Source of the DNA: Megamonas sp. UBA1796
GTDB lineage: Bacteria; Bacillota; Negativicutes; Selenomonadales; Selenomonadaceae
Direction of reading: 5' to 3'
Assembly (NCBI GenBank): GCA_002319795.1
Contig: DCFU01000031.1
Span: forward strand, 222,700-286,699
Length of the DNA stretch: 64,000 nt
A program made the position numbers and the translations under genes. The first letter of the stretch is position 1, and each line of letters starts with the position of its first letter. Below are positions 1 to 7,783 of this stretch, one piece after another. Under the pieces are notes generated by a model. That model ran no database searches. It was not told the DNA's origin and saw only the letters and a program-made list of their open reading frames with translations.

Positions 1-411
1 TACCACGGAAAACGTTATGAAGGAGAGGAAGCAGCGGCTATTCTCATCAGGAACCAGCTGGCAGGCATCCGAAAGATTGCAGCGGCAGGCATTGTCATAA
101 AAGTCAATACGGTGCTGATCAATGAGCTTAACCGTTTCCATATCCAGGATGTGGCTAAAGCGGTCAGTGAAGCAGGGGCTTCGATGTATAATATCATTCC
201 CCTGATTCCACAGCATGATTTCAAAGGATTTGAGATTCCATCCTGTGTGGATGTTGAAGCTGCGCGGCAAGAGGCGGGAAAATATATCAATGTATTCCGC
301 CATTGCCAGCATTGTCGTGCAGATGCAGTTGGCATACCAGGAAAAAACAATTTTAGCAGGGAAGTCTACCTGGGAGAACTTCAGGTACAGGAAACCTTCT
401 CTCATGGCTGA
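1..411 (+). CDS. nifB: NifB, nitrogenase cofactor biosynthesis radical SAM protein (C-terminal part)
   Basis: The gene runs in from the left edge, so only about 136 C-terminal residues are visible. NifB is a radical SAM enzyme that builds the 8Fe-9S-C core (NifB-co) of the nitrogenase cofactor. The visible part carries the family pattern: the end of the TIM barrel with KVNTVLI, the YNIIPLIP stretch, and the late cysteine motif HCQHCRADA followed by GIPG, which ligates one of the accessory iron-sulfur clusters. The protein stops about 28 residues after that motif, so there is no C-terminal NifX-like domain. It lies 26 bp upstream of a nifH-like gene and is probably co-transcribed with it. Whether nifDK lie further left cannot be seen. 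Confidence 0.85.
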   Translation, partial: YHGKRYEGEEAAAILIRNQLAGIRKIAAAGIVIKVNTVLINELNRFHIQDVAKAVSEAGASMYNIIPLIPQHDFKGFEIPSCVDVEAARQEAGKYINVFRHCQHCRADAVGIPGKNNFSREVYLGELQVQETFSHG

Positions 412-437
412 GTATAAATAGAAAAGGATGATGCTTT

Positions 438-1295
438 ATGACGAAGAAAACATTGCGGCAAATTGCCATTTATGGCAAAGGCGGTATTGGGAAATCTACC
501 ACGACACAGAATTTAACCGCAGGACTGGCGGAAAACGGTGCACAGGTGCTGGTTGTGGGCTGCGATCCGAAAGCGGACTCGACGCGCCTTTTGCTGGGCG
601 GACTCGCACAAAAGACGGTACTCGATACGCTGCGTGAGGAAGGAGAAGATATTGAGCTGAAACGCATTTTAAAAACTGGCTATCAGGGGACGCGTTGCGT
701 AGAATCCGGAGGACCGGAACCGGGTGTAGGGTGTGCCGGGCGGGGTATCATCACATCCATCGGGCTGCTGGAACGTCTGGGCGCCTATACGGAGGACTTG
801 GACTATGTATTTTATGCTGTCTTGGGTGATGTAGTCTGCGGTGGTTTTGCCATGCCGATACGCGAAGGGAAAGCCAAGGAAATATACATTGTTGCCAGCG
901 GCGAAATGATGTCGCTTTATGCAGCCAATAATATTGCCAAGGGGATCCAGCGATATGCGAAAAGAGGAGGTGTCCGTATGGGGGGCATCATCTGCAACAG
1001 CCGCAATGTAGACCGGGAAGTTGAGCTTTTGCGGGCTTTTGCTGAAGAACTGGGTACGAAACTCATCTATTTTGTACCGCGCGATAATATTGTACAGCAT
1101 GCGGAAATCCATCGCAAAACGGTAATCGAATACAGGCCGGAGTCTAAACAGGCAGAGGAATATCGGGAATTGGCGCATAGTATAGAGATCAATCGGGATT
1201 TTACGATTCCTAAACCCATGACGCAGGAGCGATTGGAAGGGATTCTTATGGAATACGGGCTTATGGAAGATTTAAAGGATGATTATCGTATTTGA
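438..1295 (+). CDS. nifH: NifH-like nitrogenase iron protein with a switch II substitution
   Basis: The 285-residue protein is a full-length NifH: the ATP-driven homodimeric Fe protein that reduces nitrogenase MoFe protein and takes part in cofactor assembly. Seen directly: P-loop GKGGIGKST near residue 14, DPKADST, the first cluster cysteine in GVGCAGRG with the arginine that is ADP-ribosylated in some diazotrophs, the second cluster cysteine in GDVVCGG, and the base-binding CNSRN. The odd point is the switch II motif, which reads Y-A-V-L-G-D instead of Y-D-V-L-G-D: Ala127 (codon gct, 816-818) replaces the aspartate equivalent to Asp125 of the Azotobacter protein. The second aspartate is kept. 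No nifD, nifK or nifI follows; the next gene belongs to another pathway. Start ATG overlaps a usable ribosome site (aaggatg). Confidence 0.88.
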   Translation: MTKKTLRQIAIYGKGGIGKSTTTQNLTAGLAENGAQVLVVGCDPKADSTRLLLGGLAQKTVLDTLREEGEDIELKRILKTGYQGTRCVESGGPEPGVGCAGRGIITSIGLLERLGAYTEDLDYVFYAVLGDVVCGGFAMPIREGKAKEIYIVASGEMMSLYAANNIAKGIQRYAKRGGVRMGGIICNSRNVDREVELLRAFAEELGTKLIYFVPRDNIVQHAEIHRKTVIEYRPESKQAEEYRELAHSIEINRDFTIPKPMTQERLEGILMEYGLMEDLKDDYRI

Positions 1296-1481
1296 TGAGA
1301 GAGAAATATCACTTTGTAGAGCATGTGGTGGTGTTGGGAATGGCTTGCCGTGTTTTGTGACTGGGTAATTCAACTGCGAACGGACGCTATGTGGTTCAAG
1401 TGCCGCAGTCTAGGGGCTGAGATGATGTTTTAATTAGTAAACATACAATATATAATAATAAAACATAGTTTGCATTTCATA

Positions 1482-1510
1482 TTGACAATAAAATATATCA
1501 ATGATATGAT
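1482..1510 (+). promoter_or_regulatory. Sigma-A type promoter of the riboswitch operon
   Basis: TTGACA (1482-1487) and TATGAT (1505-1510) are separated by exactly 17 bp and lie about 40 bp upstream of the cobalamin riboswitch, in an AT-rich stretch. This is a near-consensus vegetative promoter. Between nifH and this point (1296-1481) I see no gene. Confidence 0.8.
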
Positions 1511-1549
1511 AAGCAACGTACCAGTTTTGTGAAAAATTTCATATAGTAG

Positions 1550-1711
1550 GAGACAGGTGTCCGAAAGGACTTAATAGGGAAGTCTGATGTAAGGTCAGCG
1601 CGGTCCCGCCACTGTATCGGGGAATGAATCTGCAGAAAATATGTCACTGGAGCGGAAGCTTTGGGAAGGCGCAGATGAGTGAAGATCCGGAGCCAGGAGA
1701 ACTGCCTGTTT
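1550..1711 (+). ncRNA. Cobalamin (B12) riboswitch
   Basis: The leader has the conserved order of AdoCbl riboswitch elements: a GGTGTCC stem near 1556, the AATAGGGAA segment near 1571, the GCGCGGTCCCGCCACTGTA core (B12 box region) around 1598-1616, and a closing AGCCAGGAGAACTGCC element at 1691-1706, with ACAGG/CCTGT ends that can form P1. In this family ligand binding turns expression off. Here it precedes acyl-CoA dehydrogenase, ETF and succinate-semialdehyde reduction genes rather than B12 synthesis or transport. Exact ends are estimates. Confidence 0.93.
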
Positions 1712-1752
1712 TAACAATCACTGCTTGACCTGCGAGTGACGGGGAGGAGATT

Positions 1753-1776
1753 ATGATGGAAAGCCTATTAGTATAG
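1753..1776 (+). CDS. Possible leader peptide after the riboswitch (MMESLLV)
   Basis: A strong ribosome site (GGGGAGGAG, 1741-1749) is followed by two in-frame ATG codons and a seven-codon frame ending in TAG. The 3' end of this mini-frame overlaps a perfect 8-bp hairpin (AAGCCTAT at 1761-1768 with ATAGGCTT at 1773-1780). The strong ribosome site placed between riboswitch and attenuator suggests translation could take part in the switch. It may equally be a fortuitous ribosome site; no family is recognisable at this length. Confidence 0.3.
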   Translation: MMESLLV

Positions 1777-1820
1777 GCTTGTTTAAGATTGCCTGTAGGC
1801 TAATTTTAAATGGCGTTTCA

Positions 1821-1881
1821 AGAGCCTCTTTTATAATCGATTCCCGGGAAAGGGCATGGATTGTAAGAGAGGCCTTTTTTT
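1821..1881 (+). terminator. Probable attenuator terminator of the riboswitch
   Basis: AGAGCCTCTT (from 1821) can pair with AAGAGAGGCC (1865-1874, one bulge), and the hairpin is followed at once by a run of seven T. It sits between the riboswitch and the first gene, where an expression platform is expected. Confidence 0.55.
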
Positions 1882-1910
1882 ATAATAGAATTGTGAAAAG
1901 GAGAGAAAAA

Positions 1911-3056
1911 ATGAGCATGTTTGTGTTTACAGAAGAACAGCAGTTACTGCGTAAGGCTGTCCGTGAGTTTGTGGAAGCCGAAATTGCTCCCCATGCGAAA
2001 CGCTGGGATGAAGAAAACCATTGTCCGATTGAACTCTTTCCAGAGTTAGGAAGATTGGGTATGATAGGAACGTTTGTTCCTGAGTGCTATGGCGGCGTAG
2101 GTATGGGGTATATAGAAAGGGTCATTTGCCTGGAGGAACTAGCCAGACATTCGGCTGGCCTGGCCATTACTATCATGGCACATCAGTTATGTATGGGCGG
2201 TATTCTGTTGTTCGGCAGTGAAGAGCAGAAACAGAAATATCTGCCGGATATGGCAACGGGGAAAAAAGTCGGAGCCTTGTCTCTGACAGAAGCTATTGGT
2301 GGTTCTAATTTTATGGGACAACAGTCTACGGGTATGCAGCAAGATGGTAAATGGCTGCTCAATGGCCGTAAATGCTTTATTACGAATGCTCACCTTGCCG
2401 ATGTTGACCTTTGGACGGTTGTAACAGGCAAGAATGCCAGGGGGCGTTCTGTCCTTACAGCATTCTTGATGGATAAAGATACACAAGGCCGTATGCCGGG
2501 CAGAGCAGAACATAAACTGGGGATGCGTTCCTCTAATACTGGAGATATAAGCTGCGTAAATGTGGAACTCGATGAAAGCCATATTTTGGAAAAAGAAGGC
2601 AGCGGCGCGAAGATTGCCTTATCAACGATACAAGAGGTTGGGCGTGCGGGTATGAGTGCTATTTGTCTTGGTATTTTGCGGGGGTGCTTAGAAGAGTCAC
2701 TGGAATTTTCCAAGGAACGCATGATTTATGGTAAACCTCTGCATAAATTGATAAACATTCAATTTTCTCTGGCTGAGAACAGGCTGGATTATGAGTCGGC
2801 AAGACTGCTGACTTATCGTGCCGCTGGTATGAAAGATGCCGGAGAGCCATGTGCCGGCGAATTTGCACTGGCCAAATATGCAGCAACTGAGGGAGCTATT
2901 CGTGCAGCCAAACGTACAATTGATTTGATGGGTGGCTATGGTGTTATTAATGAATATCCAGTGGGGAGATTTCTGAGAGATGCACTTACTGGTTCAACGG
3001 CTGGTGGAACCTCGGATGTATTGAAAGTCGTTATAGCCGCAGAATCGTTGAAATAA
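1911..3056 (+). CDS. Acyl-CoA dehydrogenase / enoyl-CoA reductase family protein
   Basis: The 381-residue flavoprotein has the standard acyl-CoA dehydrogenase length and domains: N-terminal helical domain, middle beta domain (ALSLTEAIGGSN, the usual LTEP region), and C-terminal helical domain with KERMIYGKPL and the LMGGYGVINEYPVGRFLRDA signature. With ETF, such enzymes reduce crotonyl-CoA to butyryl-CoA in anaerobes. The usual catalytic glutamate (E of the Y-E-G-T motif) is absent: the sequence reads A-G-G-T-S-D, with Gly365 (codon 3003-3005) in its place, and I see no glutamate at the alternative isovaleryl-CoA dehydrogenase position. Its activity is therefore uncertain; acryloyl-CoA, crotonyl-CoA or another enoyl-CoA could be the substrate. 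ATG at 1911 is chosen because of the preceding aaaaggagag. It is the first gene after the B12 riboswitch and is followed by etfB and etfA. Confidence 0.85.
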   Translation: MSMFVFTEEQQLLRKAVREFVEAEIAPHAKRWDEENHCPIELFPELGRLGMIGTFVPECYGGVGMGYIERVICLEELARHSAGLAITIMAHQLCMGGILLFGSEEQKQKYLPDMATGKKVGALSLTEAIGGSNFMGQQSTGMQQDGKWLLNGRKCFITNAHLADVDLWTVVTGKNARGRSVLTAFLMDKDTQGRMPGRAEHKLGMRSSNTGDISCVNVELDESHILEKEGSGAKIALSTIQEVGRAGMSAICLGILRGCLEESLEFSKERMIYGKPLHKLINIQFSLAENRLDYESARLLTYRAAGMKDAGEPCAGEFALAKYAATEGAIRAAKRTIDLMGGYGVINEYPVGRFLRDALTGSTAGGTSDVLKVVIAAESLK

Positions 3057-3077
3057 GGGAAAACAGGAGGAATACTG

Positions 3078-3896
3078 ATGGAATTAAAAATTGCAGTATG
3101 TATAAAATCTGTGCCGGATCCTGCATATTATGACAAGATAACGATAGACGCAAAAACGAAGTGCCTCACGCGTAAGGGCGTTCCAAGCATAATTGGAAAG
3201 GGCGATAAGGTTGCGTTGGAGCAGGCTTTGAAGCTGAAGGAAAAATATGGCGGCAAAGTTACAGTTATTGGTATGGCACCTCCCGAAGCAAGGTTTGAGA
3301 TGAAGGAAACTCTGGCTATGGGTGCTGATGAGGCTCTATTGCTGAGTGACCGTTTATTCGCGGGGGCAGATACGCTGGCAACAGCTTATACGCTGGCACA
3401 GGGATTGAAAAAAATGGGCAGCTTTGATCTTGTCCTGACGGGAACAGAAAGTGCAGATGGGGCAACAGCGCAGGTACCAGCACAATTAGGTGAATGTCTG
3501 TCTATGGCTCATCTATGGAATGTAAAGCAATTTTCCTTGCTGAGTGATAATGAAATACAAGCAACAGTCGGCCTAGAGCATGCTGTTGCTGAGTATATTG
3601 TCTGTTTGCCGGCTGTCCTAGGCATAGCCAGAGATGCTGGGAAACCGAGGTATATTACTGCCAGCGGCATCAAAGCAGCCAACTGTAAAACTTGCAAGGT
3701 CATGGGAAATGCAGAGCTTCAGGCTGAGGAAAACAGATTAGGAGAGACAGGTTCACCAACATGGCCGGGGGATATTACGATACCATCCATGAAACGTCAG
3801 GGACGAGTGTTGGAGGGATCTCCGGATGTGATTGTCGAGGCATTGACAGCAGCATTACGGGTAGCCGGCATAAATATACAAAGAAAGGCAGTGTAA
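3078..3896 (+). CDS. etfB: Electron transfer flavoprotein beta subunit
   Basis: The 272-residue protein has the EtfB fold throughout: N-terminal KIAVCIKSVPDP, the conserved EQALKLKE helix, VTVIGMAPPEA, and the DLVLTGTESADGATAQVP segment that forms part of the nucleotide-binding site. Length matches clostridial-type EtfB, some of which carry the bifurcating FAD, but bifurcation cannot be decided from sequence alone. It starts 21 bp after the acyl-CoA dehydrogenase with gaggaatactg ahead of the ATG, and ends 4 bp before the etfA start, so the three genes form one transcription unit. Its partner EtfA is frameshifted in this sequence. Confidence 0.93.
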   Translation: MELKIAVCIKSVPDPAYYDKITIDAKTKCLTRKGVPSIIGKGDKVALEQALKLKEKYGGKVTVIGMAPPEARFEMKETLAMGADEALLLSDRLFAGADTLATAYTLAQGLKKMGSFDLVLTGTESADGATAQVPAQLGECLSMAHLWNVKQFSLLSDNEIQATVGLEHAVAEYIVCLPAVLGIARDAGKPRYITASGIKAANCKTCKVMGNAELQAEENRLGETGSPTWPGDITIPSMKRQGRVLEGSPDVIVEALTAALRVAGINIQRKAV

Positions 3897-3900
3897 TAAG

Positions 3901-4951
3901 GTGGCGAAACTGGAACGTGGATCATATAAGGGTATTTGGGTAATTGCCGAGATACAGAATAAGAGCATTCATAGTGTAAGTTTGGAATTGCTGTCCAAAG
4001 CCAGGGAGTTGAAACAGCAGAACTGTTTACATGAGCCCGTGACAGCAGTTTTATTAGGAGAAAATCCAGATGCTTATACAGGGATTTTAAGCGAGGCAGG
4101 AGCAGAAGCTGTAATCATAGCACAGCATCCCGCATTGGAAATTTTTCAGAATGAAACCTATGCTTTAGTATTGCAGGGATTGATTGAGGAGCGGAGGCCT
4201 GCAGTAGTGCTTATGGGCGCTACTGCAATGGGATCGGATCTGGCACCAACTTTAGGGGCTAAACTGCAGACCGGGGTAGCAGCGCATTGCGTGGACTTAA
4301 GGCTGAATGAAAAAGAAGATTTGGTGGCGGTGGTTCCAGCCTTTGGAGGCAAGGTGCTGGGAGATATTCTTTGTCCTGAGTGCCGGCCACAAATGGCTAC
4401 GGTGCGTCCGGGCATTCTTGCTAAACCTGTTTGCTATCGGAAAGCTGCATGCAAGGTTGAGCAATATAACCCAGCAGAGGCTTTGAAAAAAGACAGTGGC
4501 AGAGTAAAAGCTGTTTCCTTTATTCCGGAAGAGATGAAAGGAGTTTCTTTAGAAGAAGCAGAGGTTGTGATAGCTGGTGGATTCGGTGCAGCAAGTCATG
4601 AAATGTGGGAACTTGTAGAACAGTTGGCGGAGGTTACCGGTGGTGCGGTAGGCTGTACCCGGCCTCCCTTGGATGCCGGGGTTCGCCAGAGAAGAACAGA
4701 TGATTGGGACAAGTGGTAAATCCGTGCGTCCTGCTGTATATATTGGTGTGGGGATTTCTGGATCGACGCATCACCTTTGTGGGATGAAGGATTCTGGTTT
4801 GATTATTGCAATCAACAAGGATGAGAAAGCACCGATTCTTGAAGCCGCTGATCTTCGTGTTGTTGCTGATGCAAGGGAGATTTTGCCAAAACTTATAGAA
4901 CGGTTGCAGGCAGGAGATCCTGTCAGCGTATGTGGAGAGCAGGATTCATAA
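3901..4951 (+). pseudogene. etfA: Electron transfer flavoprotein alpha subunit, interrupted by a +1 frameshift
   Basis: EtfA binds FAD through its C-terminal domain and passes electrons to or from the acyl-CoA dehydrogenase. The first frame (GTG start at 3901 to 4719) carries the N-terminal domain (WVIAEIQ, PAVVLMGATAMGSDLAP, ECRPQMATVRPG) and reaches DAG, then runs into 13 unrelated residues and a stop. The second frame (4673-4951) resumes exactly where the family continues: AREEQMIGTSGKSVRP, GVGISGSTHH and SGLIIAINKD, the FAD-binding core. The break lies at GGGG, 4678-4681; three Gs would restore D-A-G-F-A-R-E-E-Q and give a protein of about 349 residues, normal for EtfA. It may be a real mutation, a phase-variable tract, or a base-calling error in a homopolymer. 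Confidence 0.85.
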
Positions 4952-5034
4952 GGCGGAAATATGGAACAGGCTGTATAATAGCTTGCATATGAATTTATTA
5001 TACACAATAGAATAAGTTGGAAAGGGAGATAAAA

Positions 5035-6393
5035 ATGGAGAGTAAGATTGAAGATTTGCTGGATAAAAGCAAAAAAGCACAGAAAGAAATTGCAGGGTAC
5101 GATCAGAAGAAAATCGATGCGTTGGTTTGTGCAATCGGTCACACGGTCTATGAACATGCCGAGGAATTTGCGCGTGAAGCTGTAGAGGAAACGGGAATGG
5201 GGGTATATGCCGATAAGGTTGCCAAATGCAAGGGGAAATCTCAGACCATATGGCAGAGCCTGAAAAATAAAAAATCTGTTGGTATCATAAAAGAGGAGCC
5301 TGAACACGGCCTGCTGTATGTGGCAAAACCGAAGGGTGTTATTGCGGCGATTACTCCGACAACAAATCCGGTGGTTACGCCAATGTGCAATGCGATGTTC
5401 GCATTAAAAGGGAGAAATTCAATTATTGTCGCTCCGCATCCGAGATCCAAAAAATCCTCCGCGCATACGGTTGCCATGATGCGCAAAGAATTAAAGAAAT
5501 TGGGTGCTCCAGAAGATCTGATACAGATTATAGAAGAGCCGACGATGGATTTGACACAGGAGCTCATGCAAAAGGCCGATGTAGTGGTTGCCACAGGCGG
5601 AATGGGGCTTGTGCACGCAGCGTACGCAAGCGGAAAACCGGCATATGGGGTTGGTGCAGGCAATGTGCAGGCTATTATCGATCGTGATTATGATTACGAT
5701 AAGGCTGCCGCGGATATCATTGCTGGAAGAAAATTTGATAATGGTATTATTTGTTCGGGTGAACAATGTATTATTGCGCCGAGGGAGGACCATGCAGACA
5801 TTATGAAGATTTTTGAGAAGCATGGTGCCTGTTATATCGATGATGCAGTAAAGGTTGATAAGTTTCGCAAGGTAATGTATCCGGGAGGAACTATCAATTC
5901 AGGACTTGTGGGAAAATCTGTGCAGCATATTGCTGAAGCGGCAGGGGTGCAGGTTCCGGCAAGCAGTAAGGTTATTATTTTGAAACCACAGGGAGCTGGC
6001 AGGACGGATTTGCTGTGTAAGGAGAAAATGTTCCCTATTATGATTACGCTGTCATATGATACATTTGAAGAAGCGGTAGAGCTGGCAAAAACTAATTTGC
6101 ATTATGAAGGTGCCGGGCATACAGCTGCTATTCATTCAAACGATGACAAGCATATCCGTTATGCAGGTTCCAGACTGCCTATCAGCCGCCTGGTAGTGAA
6201 TCAGCCGTCTTCAACCGGTGCTGGTGGGAGCTTCCATAATGGATTTAATCCTACAACGACGCTTGGCTGTGGTTCCTGGGGAAACAACAGTATTTCAGAG
6301 AATTTGAGCTATAAGCATTTGATTAATGTTTCCCGGATTGGGTATTACATGCGAAACGTACAAGTACCAACGGACAAAGAAATCTGGGGTTGA
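5035..6393 (+). CDS. sucD: Succinate-semialdehyde dehydrogenase (CoA-acylating)
   Basis: The 452-residue protein belongs to the CoA-acylating aldehyde dehydrogenases and fits SucD, which reduces succinyl-CoA to succinate semialdehyde with NAD(P)H. Visible: the nucleotide-binding PKGVIAAITPTTNPVVTP region, the VVATGGMGLVHAAYASGKPA loop, the catalytic cysteine in DNGIICSGEQ near residue 240, and the C-terminal RLPISRLVVNQPSSTGAGG, TTLGCGSWGNNS segments. Context favours succinate over acetaldehyde: the next gene is a 4-hydroxybutyrate dehydrogenase, and 4-hydroxybutyrate activation and dehydration genes lie just beyond. ATG at 5035 is preferred over an upstream TTG because it follows aaagggag at normal spacing. 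It is 83 bp after etfA, so an internal promoter is possible. Confidence 0.88.
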   Translation: MESKIEDLLDKSKKAQKEIAGYDQKKIDALVCAIGHTVYEHAEEFAREAVEETGMGVYADKVAKCKGKSQTIWQSLKNKKSVGIIKEEPEHGLLYVAKPKGVIAAITPTTNPVVTPMCNAMFALKGRNSIIVAPHPRSKKSSAHTVAMMRKELKKLGAPEDLIQIIEEPTMDLTQELMQKADVVVATGGMGLVHAAYASGKPAYGVGAGNVQAIIDRDYDYDKAAADIIAGRKFDNGIICSGEQCIIAPREDHADIMKIFEKHGACYIDDAVKVDKFRKVMYPGGTINSGLVGKSVQHIAEAAGVQVPASSKVIILKPQGAGRTDLLCKEKMFPIMITLSYDTFEEAVELAKTNLHYEGAGHTAAIHSNDDKHIRYAGSRLPISRLVVNQPSSTGAGGSFHNGFNPTTTLGCGSWGNNSISENLSYKHLINVSRIGYYMRNVQVPTDKEIWG

Positions 6394-6417
6394 GAAAAAT
6401 TAGAGAGGAGTTTCATT

Positions 6418-7530
6418 ATGGTACCGTTTAAAATTGCACCGCATATTGCGTTGTGCCATTCTTTTACAGAATTCACGGCATCTTTTAATGTAACAGCGGA
6501 TGACCTGATTGTAACAAATGCGTTTATTGATTTGGGCATACAGAAGGCAGAACTGACCGCGAGGGTTATTTTTCAAGAGAAATATGGGGCAGGCGAGCCG
6601 TCAAATCAAATGGTGGATCAGATTTTCAAGGAAGCAAGAAAGAAGCCTTATCGCCGGGTTATTGCGATTGGCGGGGGAACGGTAATTGATGTTGCCAAAC
6701 TGCTGACGTTGGGAGGAGAGGGGAATACCATCGATTATTTTGATGGACATCTTCCTGTGGAGAAAGCAAGAGAGCTTATTATCATACCGACTACCTGTGG
6801 TACAGGTAGTGAAGTAACCAATATTGCAATCATGGAAATAAAGGAGCAGCATACAAAAAAGGGGTTGGCCAATGATGCGCTTTATGCGGACTATGCTGTG
6901 TTGATTCCAGAGCTTTTGACAAGTCTCCCGTATAAAGTATTTGCTACAAGTTCTATTGATGCCTTGATTCATGCAGTGGAATCTTTTGTGGCACCAGGTT
7001 CTGGAGCAATAACTGAGTTGTTTGGTGTGAAGGCTATTGAGACAATCTTAGCGGGTTACAAAAAGGTGGTTACAAACAACAGAAAACTGGAAAAAGAATG
7101 GATGGGGGATTTTCTTTTGGCCAGTACCTATGCTGGTATTGCATTCAGCAATACGGGTGTGGGAGCTGTACATGCGATGTCCTATCCGTTGGGTGGCGTC
7201 TATCATGTTCCGCATGGTGAAGCCAATCAACAGGTGTTTACTGCAATCTTCAGAGAGTATAAAAAACTCCAGCCAGAAGGAAAAATTGAGAAACTGGAGC
7301 AGATACTGTCTGAATGCTTGATGGTTCCTGCACATACAATTTGGGAAGTCTTGGATAATTTGCTGGAGCAAATATTGCCGAAAAAACCTTTGCATGAATA
7401 TGGAATGAAGAAAGAAGAAATAGAGGCTTTTGCTGACAGCGTAATCGAGAACCAGCAGCGGCTGCTGAAAAATAACTATGTACCGTTGTCCAAAGAGCAG
7501 ATGATGGAAATTTATACAGCGTTATACTGA
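6418..7530 (+). CDS. 4hbD: 4-hydroxybutyrate dehydrogenase (iron-type alcohol dehydrogenase)
   Basis: The 370-residue protein is a group III (iron-dependent) alcohol dehydrogenase that should reduce succinate semialdehyde to 4-hydroxybutyrate. Seen: the NAD-binding AIGGGTVIDVAKLL, the IIIPTTCGTGSEVTN signature, and metal-ligand histidines in DALIHAVESF, GAVHAMSYPLGG and YHVPHGEANQ. Length and motifs match the Clostridium 4HbD/AbfH group. It lies 24 bp after sucD with gagaggag ahead of the ATG, and is the last gene of the riboswitch-controlled operon, which ends at the strong hairpin at 7670. The substrate assignment rests on its neighbours as much as on sequence. Confidence 0.88.
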   Translation: MVPFKIAPHIALCHSFTEFTASFNVTADDLIVTNAFIDLGIQKAELTARVIFQEKYGAGEPSNQMVDQIFKEARKKPYRRVIAIGGGTVIDVAKLLTLGGEGNTIDYFDGHLPVEKARELIIIPTTCGTGSEVTNIAIMEIKEQHTKKGLANDALYADYAVLIPELLTSLPYKVFATSSIDALIHAVESFVAPGSGAITELFGVKAIETILAGYKKVVTNNRKLEKEWMGDFLLASTYAGIAFSNTGVGAVHAMSYPLGGVYHVPHGEANQQVFTAIFREYKKLQPEGKIEKLEQILSECLMVPAHTIWEVLDNLLEQILPKKPLHEYGMKKEEIEAFADSVIENQQRLLKNNYVPLSKEQMMEIYTALY

Positions 7531-7669
7531 AAACAGGCACCAGAGCTGTCAATTTATACATACAGATATTTTTGCAGTGTCAGGGTGCTGCGATTCCGTA
7601 TAGGGTATCTGTCTATATGGTATAGGCAGGTAGATGTTTTATAATTGCATATATGTATAAACGGTAAAA

Positions 7670-7714
7670 ACCTCCAAAAGAAGCTCGCATGTACAGCGAG
7701 CTTCTTTTGGAGGT
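7670..7714. terminator. Strong bidirectional terminator between convergent operons
   Basis: A perfect 19-bp stem (acctccaaaagaagctcgc, 7670-7688, with its complement at 7696-7714) encloses a 7-nt loop. It stands between the ends of the plus-strand 4hbD operon and the minus-strand abfD operon. Confidence 0.85.
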
Positions 7715-7783
7715 TATGTACGGAATGAATTGTTTGCTATAGAGAATCGCTTGAGGCAGAGGATTCTTTGTAAAAAAAATTAT

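Noticed and set aside
669..1178. A 169-codon open frame on the minus strand inside nifH
   Set aside because: It is antisense to a well-conserved gene, has no ribosome site and no recognisable family.
1779..1910. Upstream extension of the acyl-CoA dehydrogenase frame
   Set aside because: It covers the attenuator of the riboswitch, has no family similarity, and a strong ribosome site precedes ATG 1911.
4771..5307. A 178-codon minus-strand frame across the etfA end and sucD start
   Set aside because: It overlaps two conserved genes on the other strand and has no family or ribosome site.
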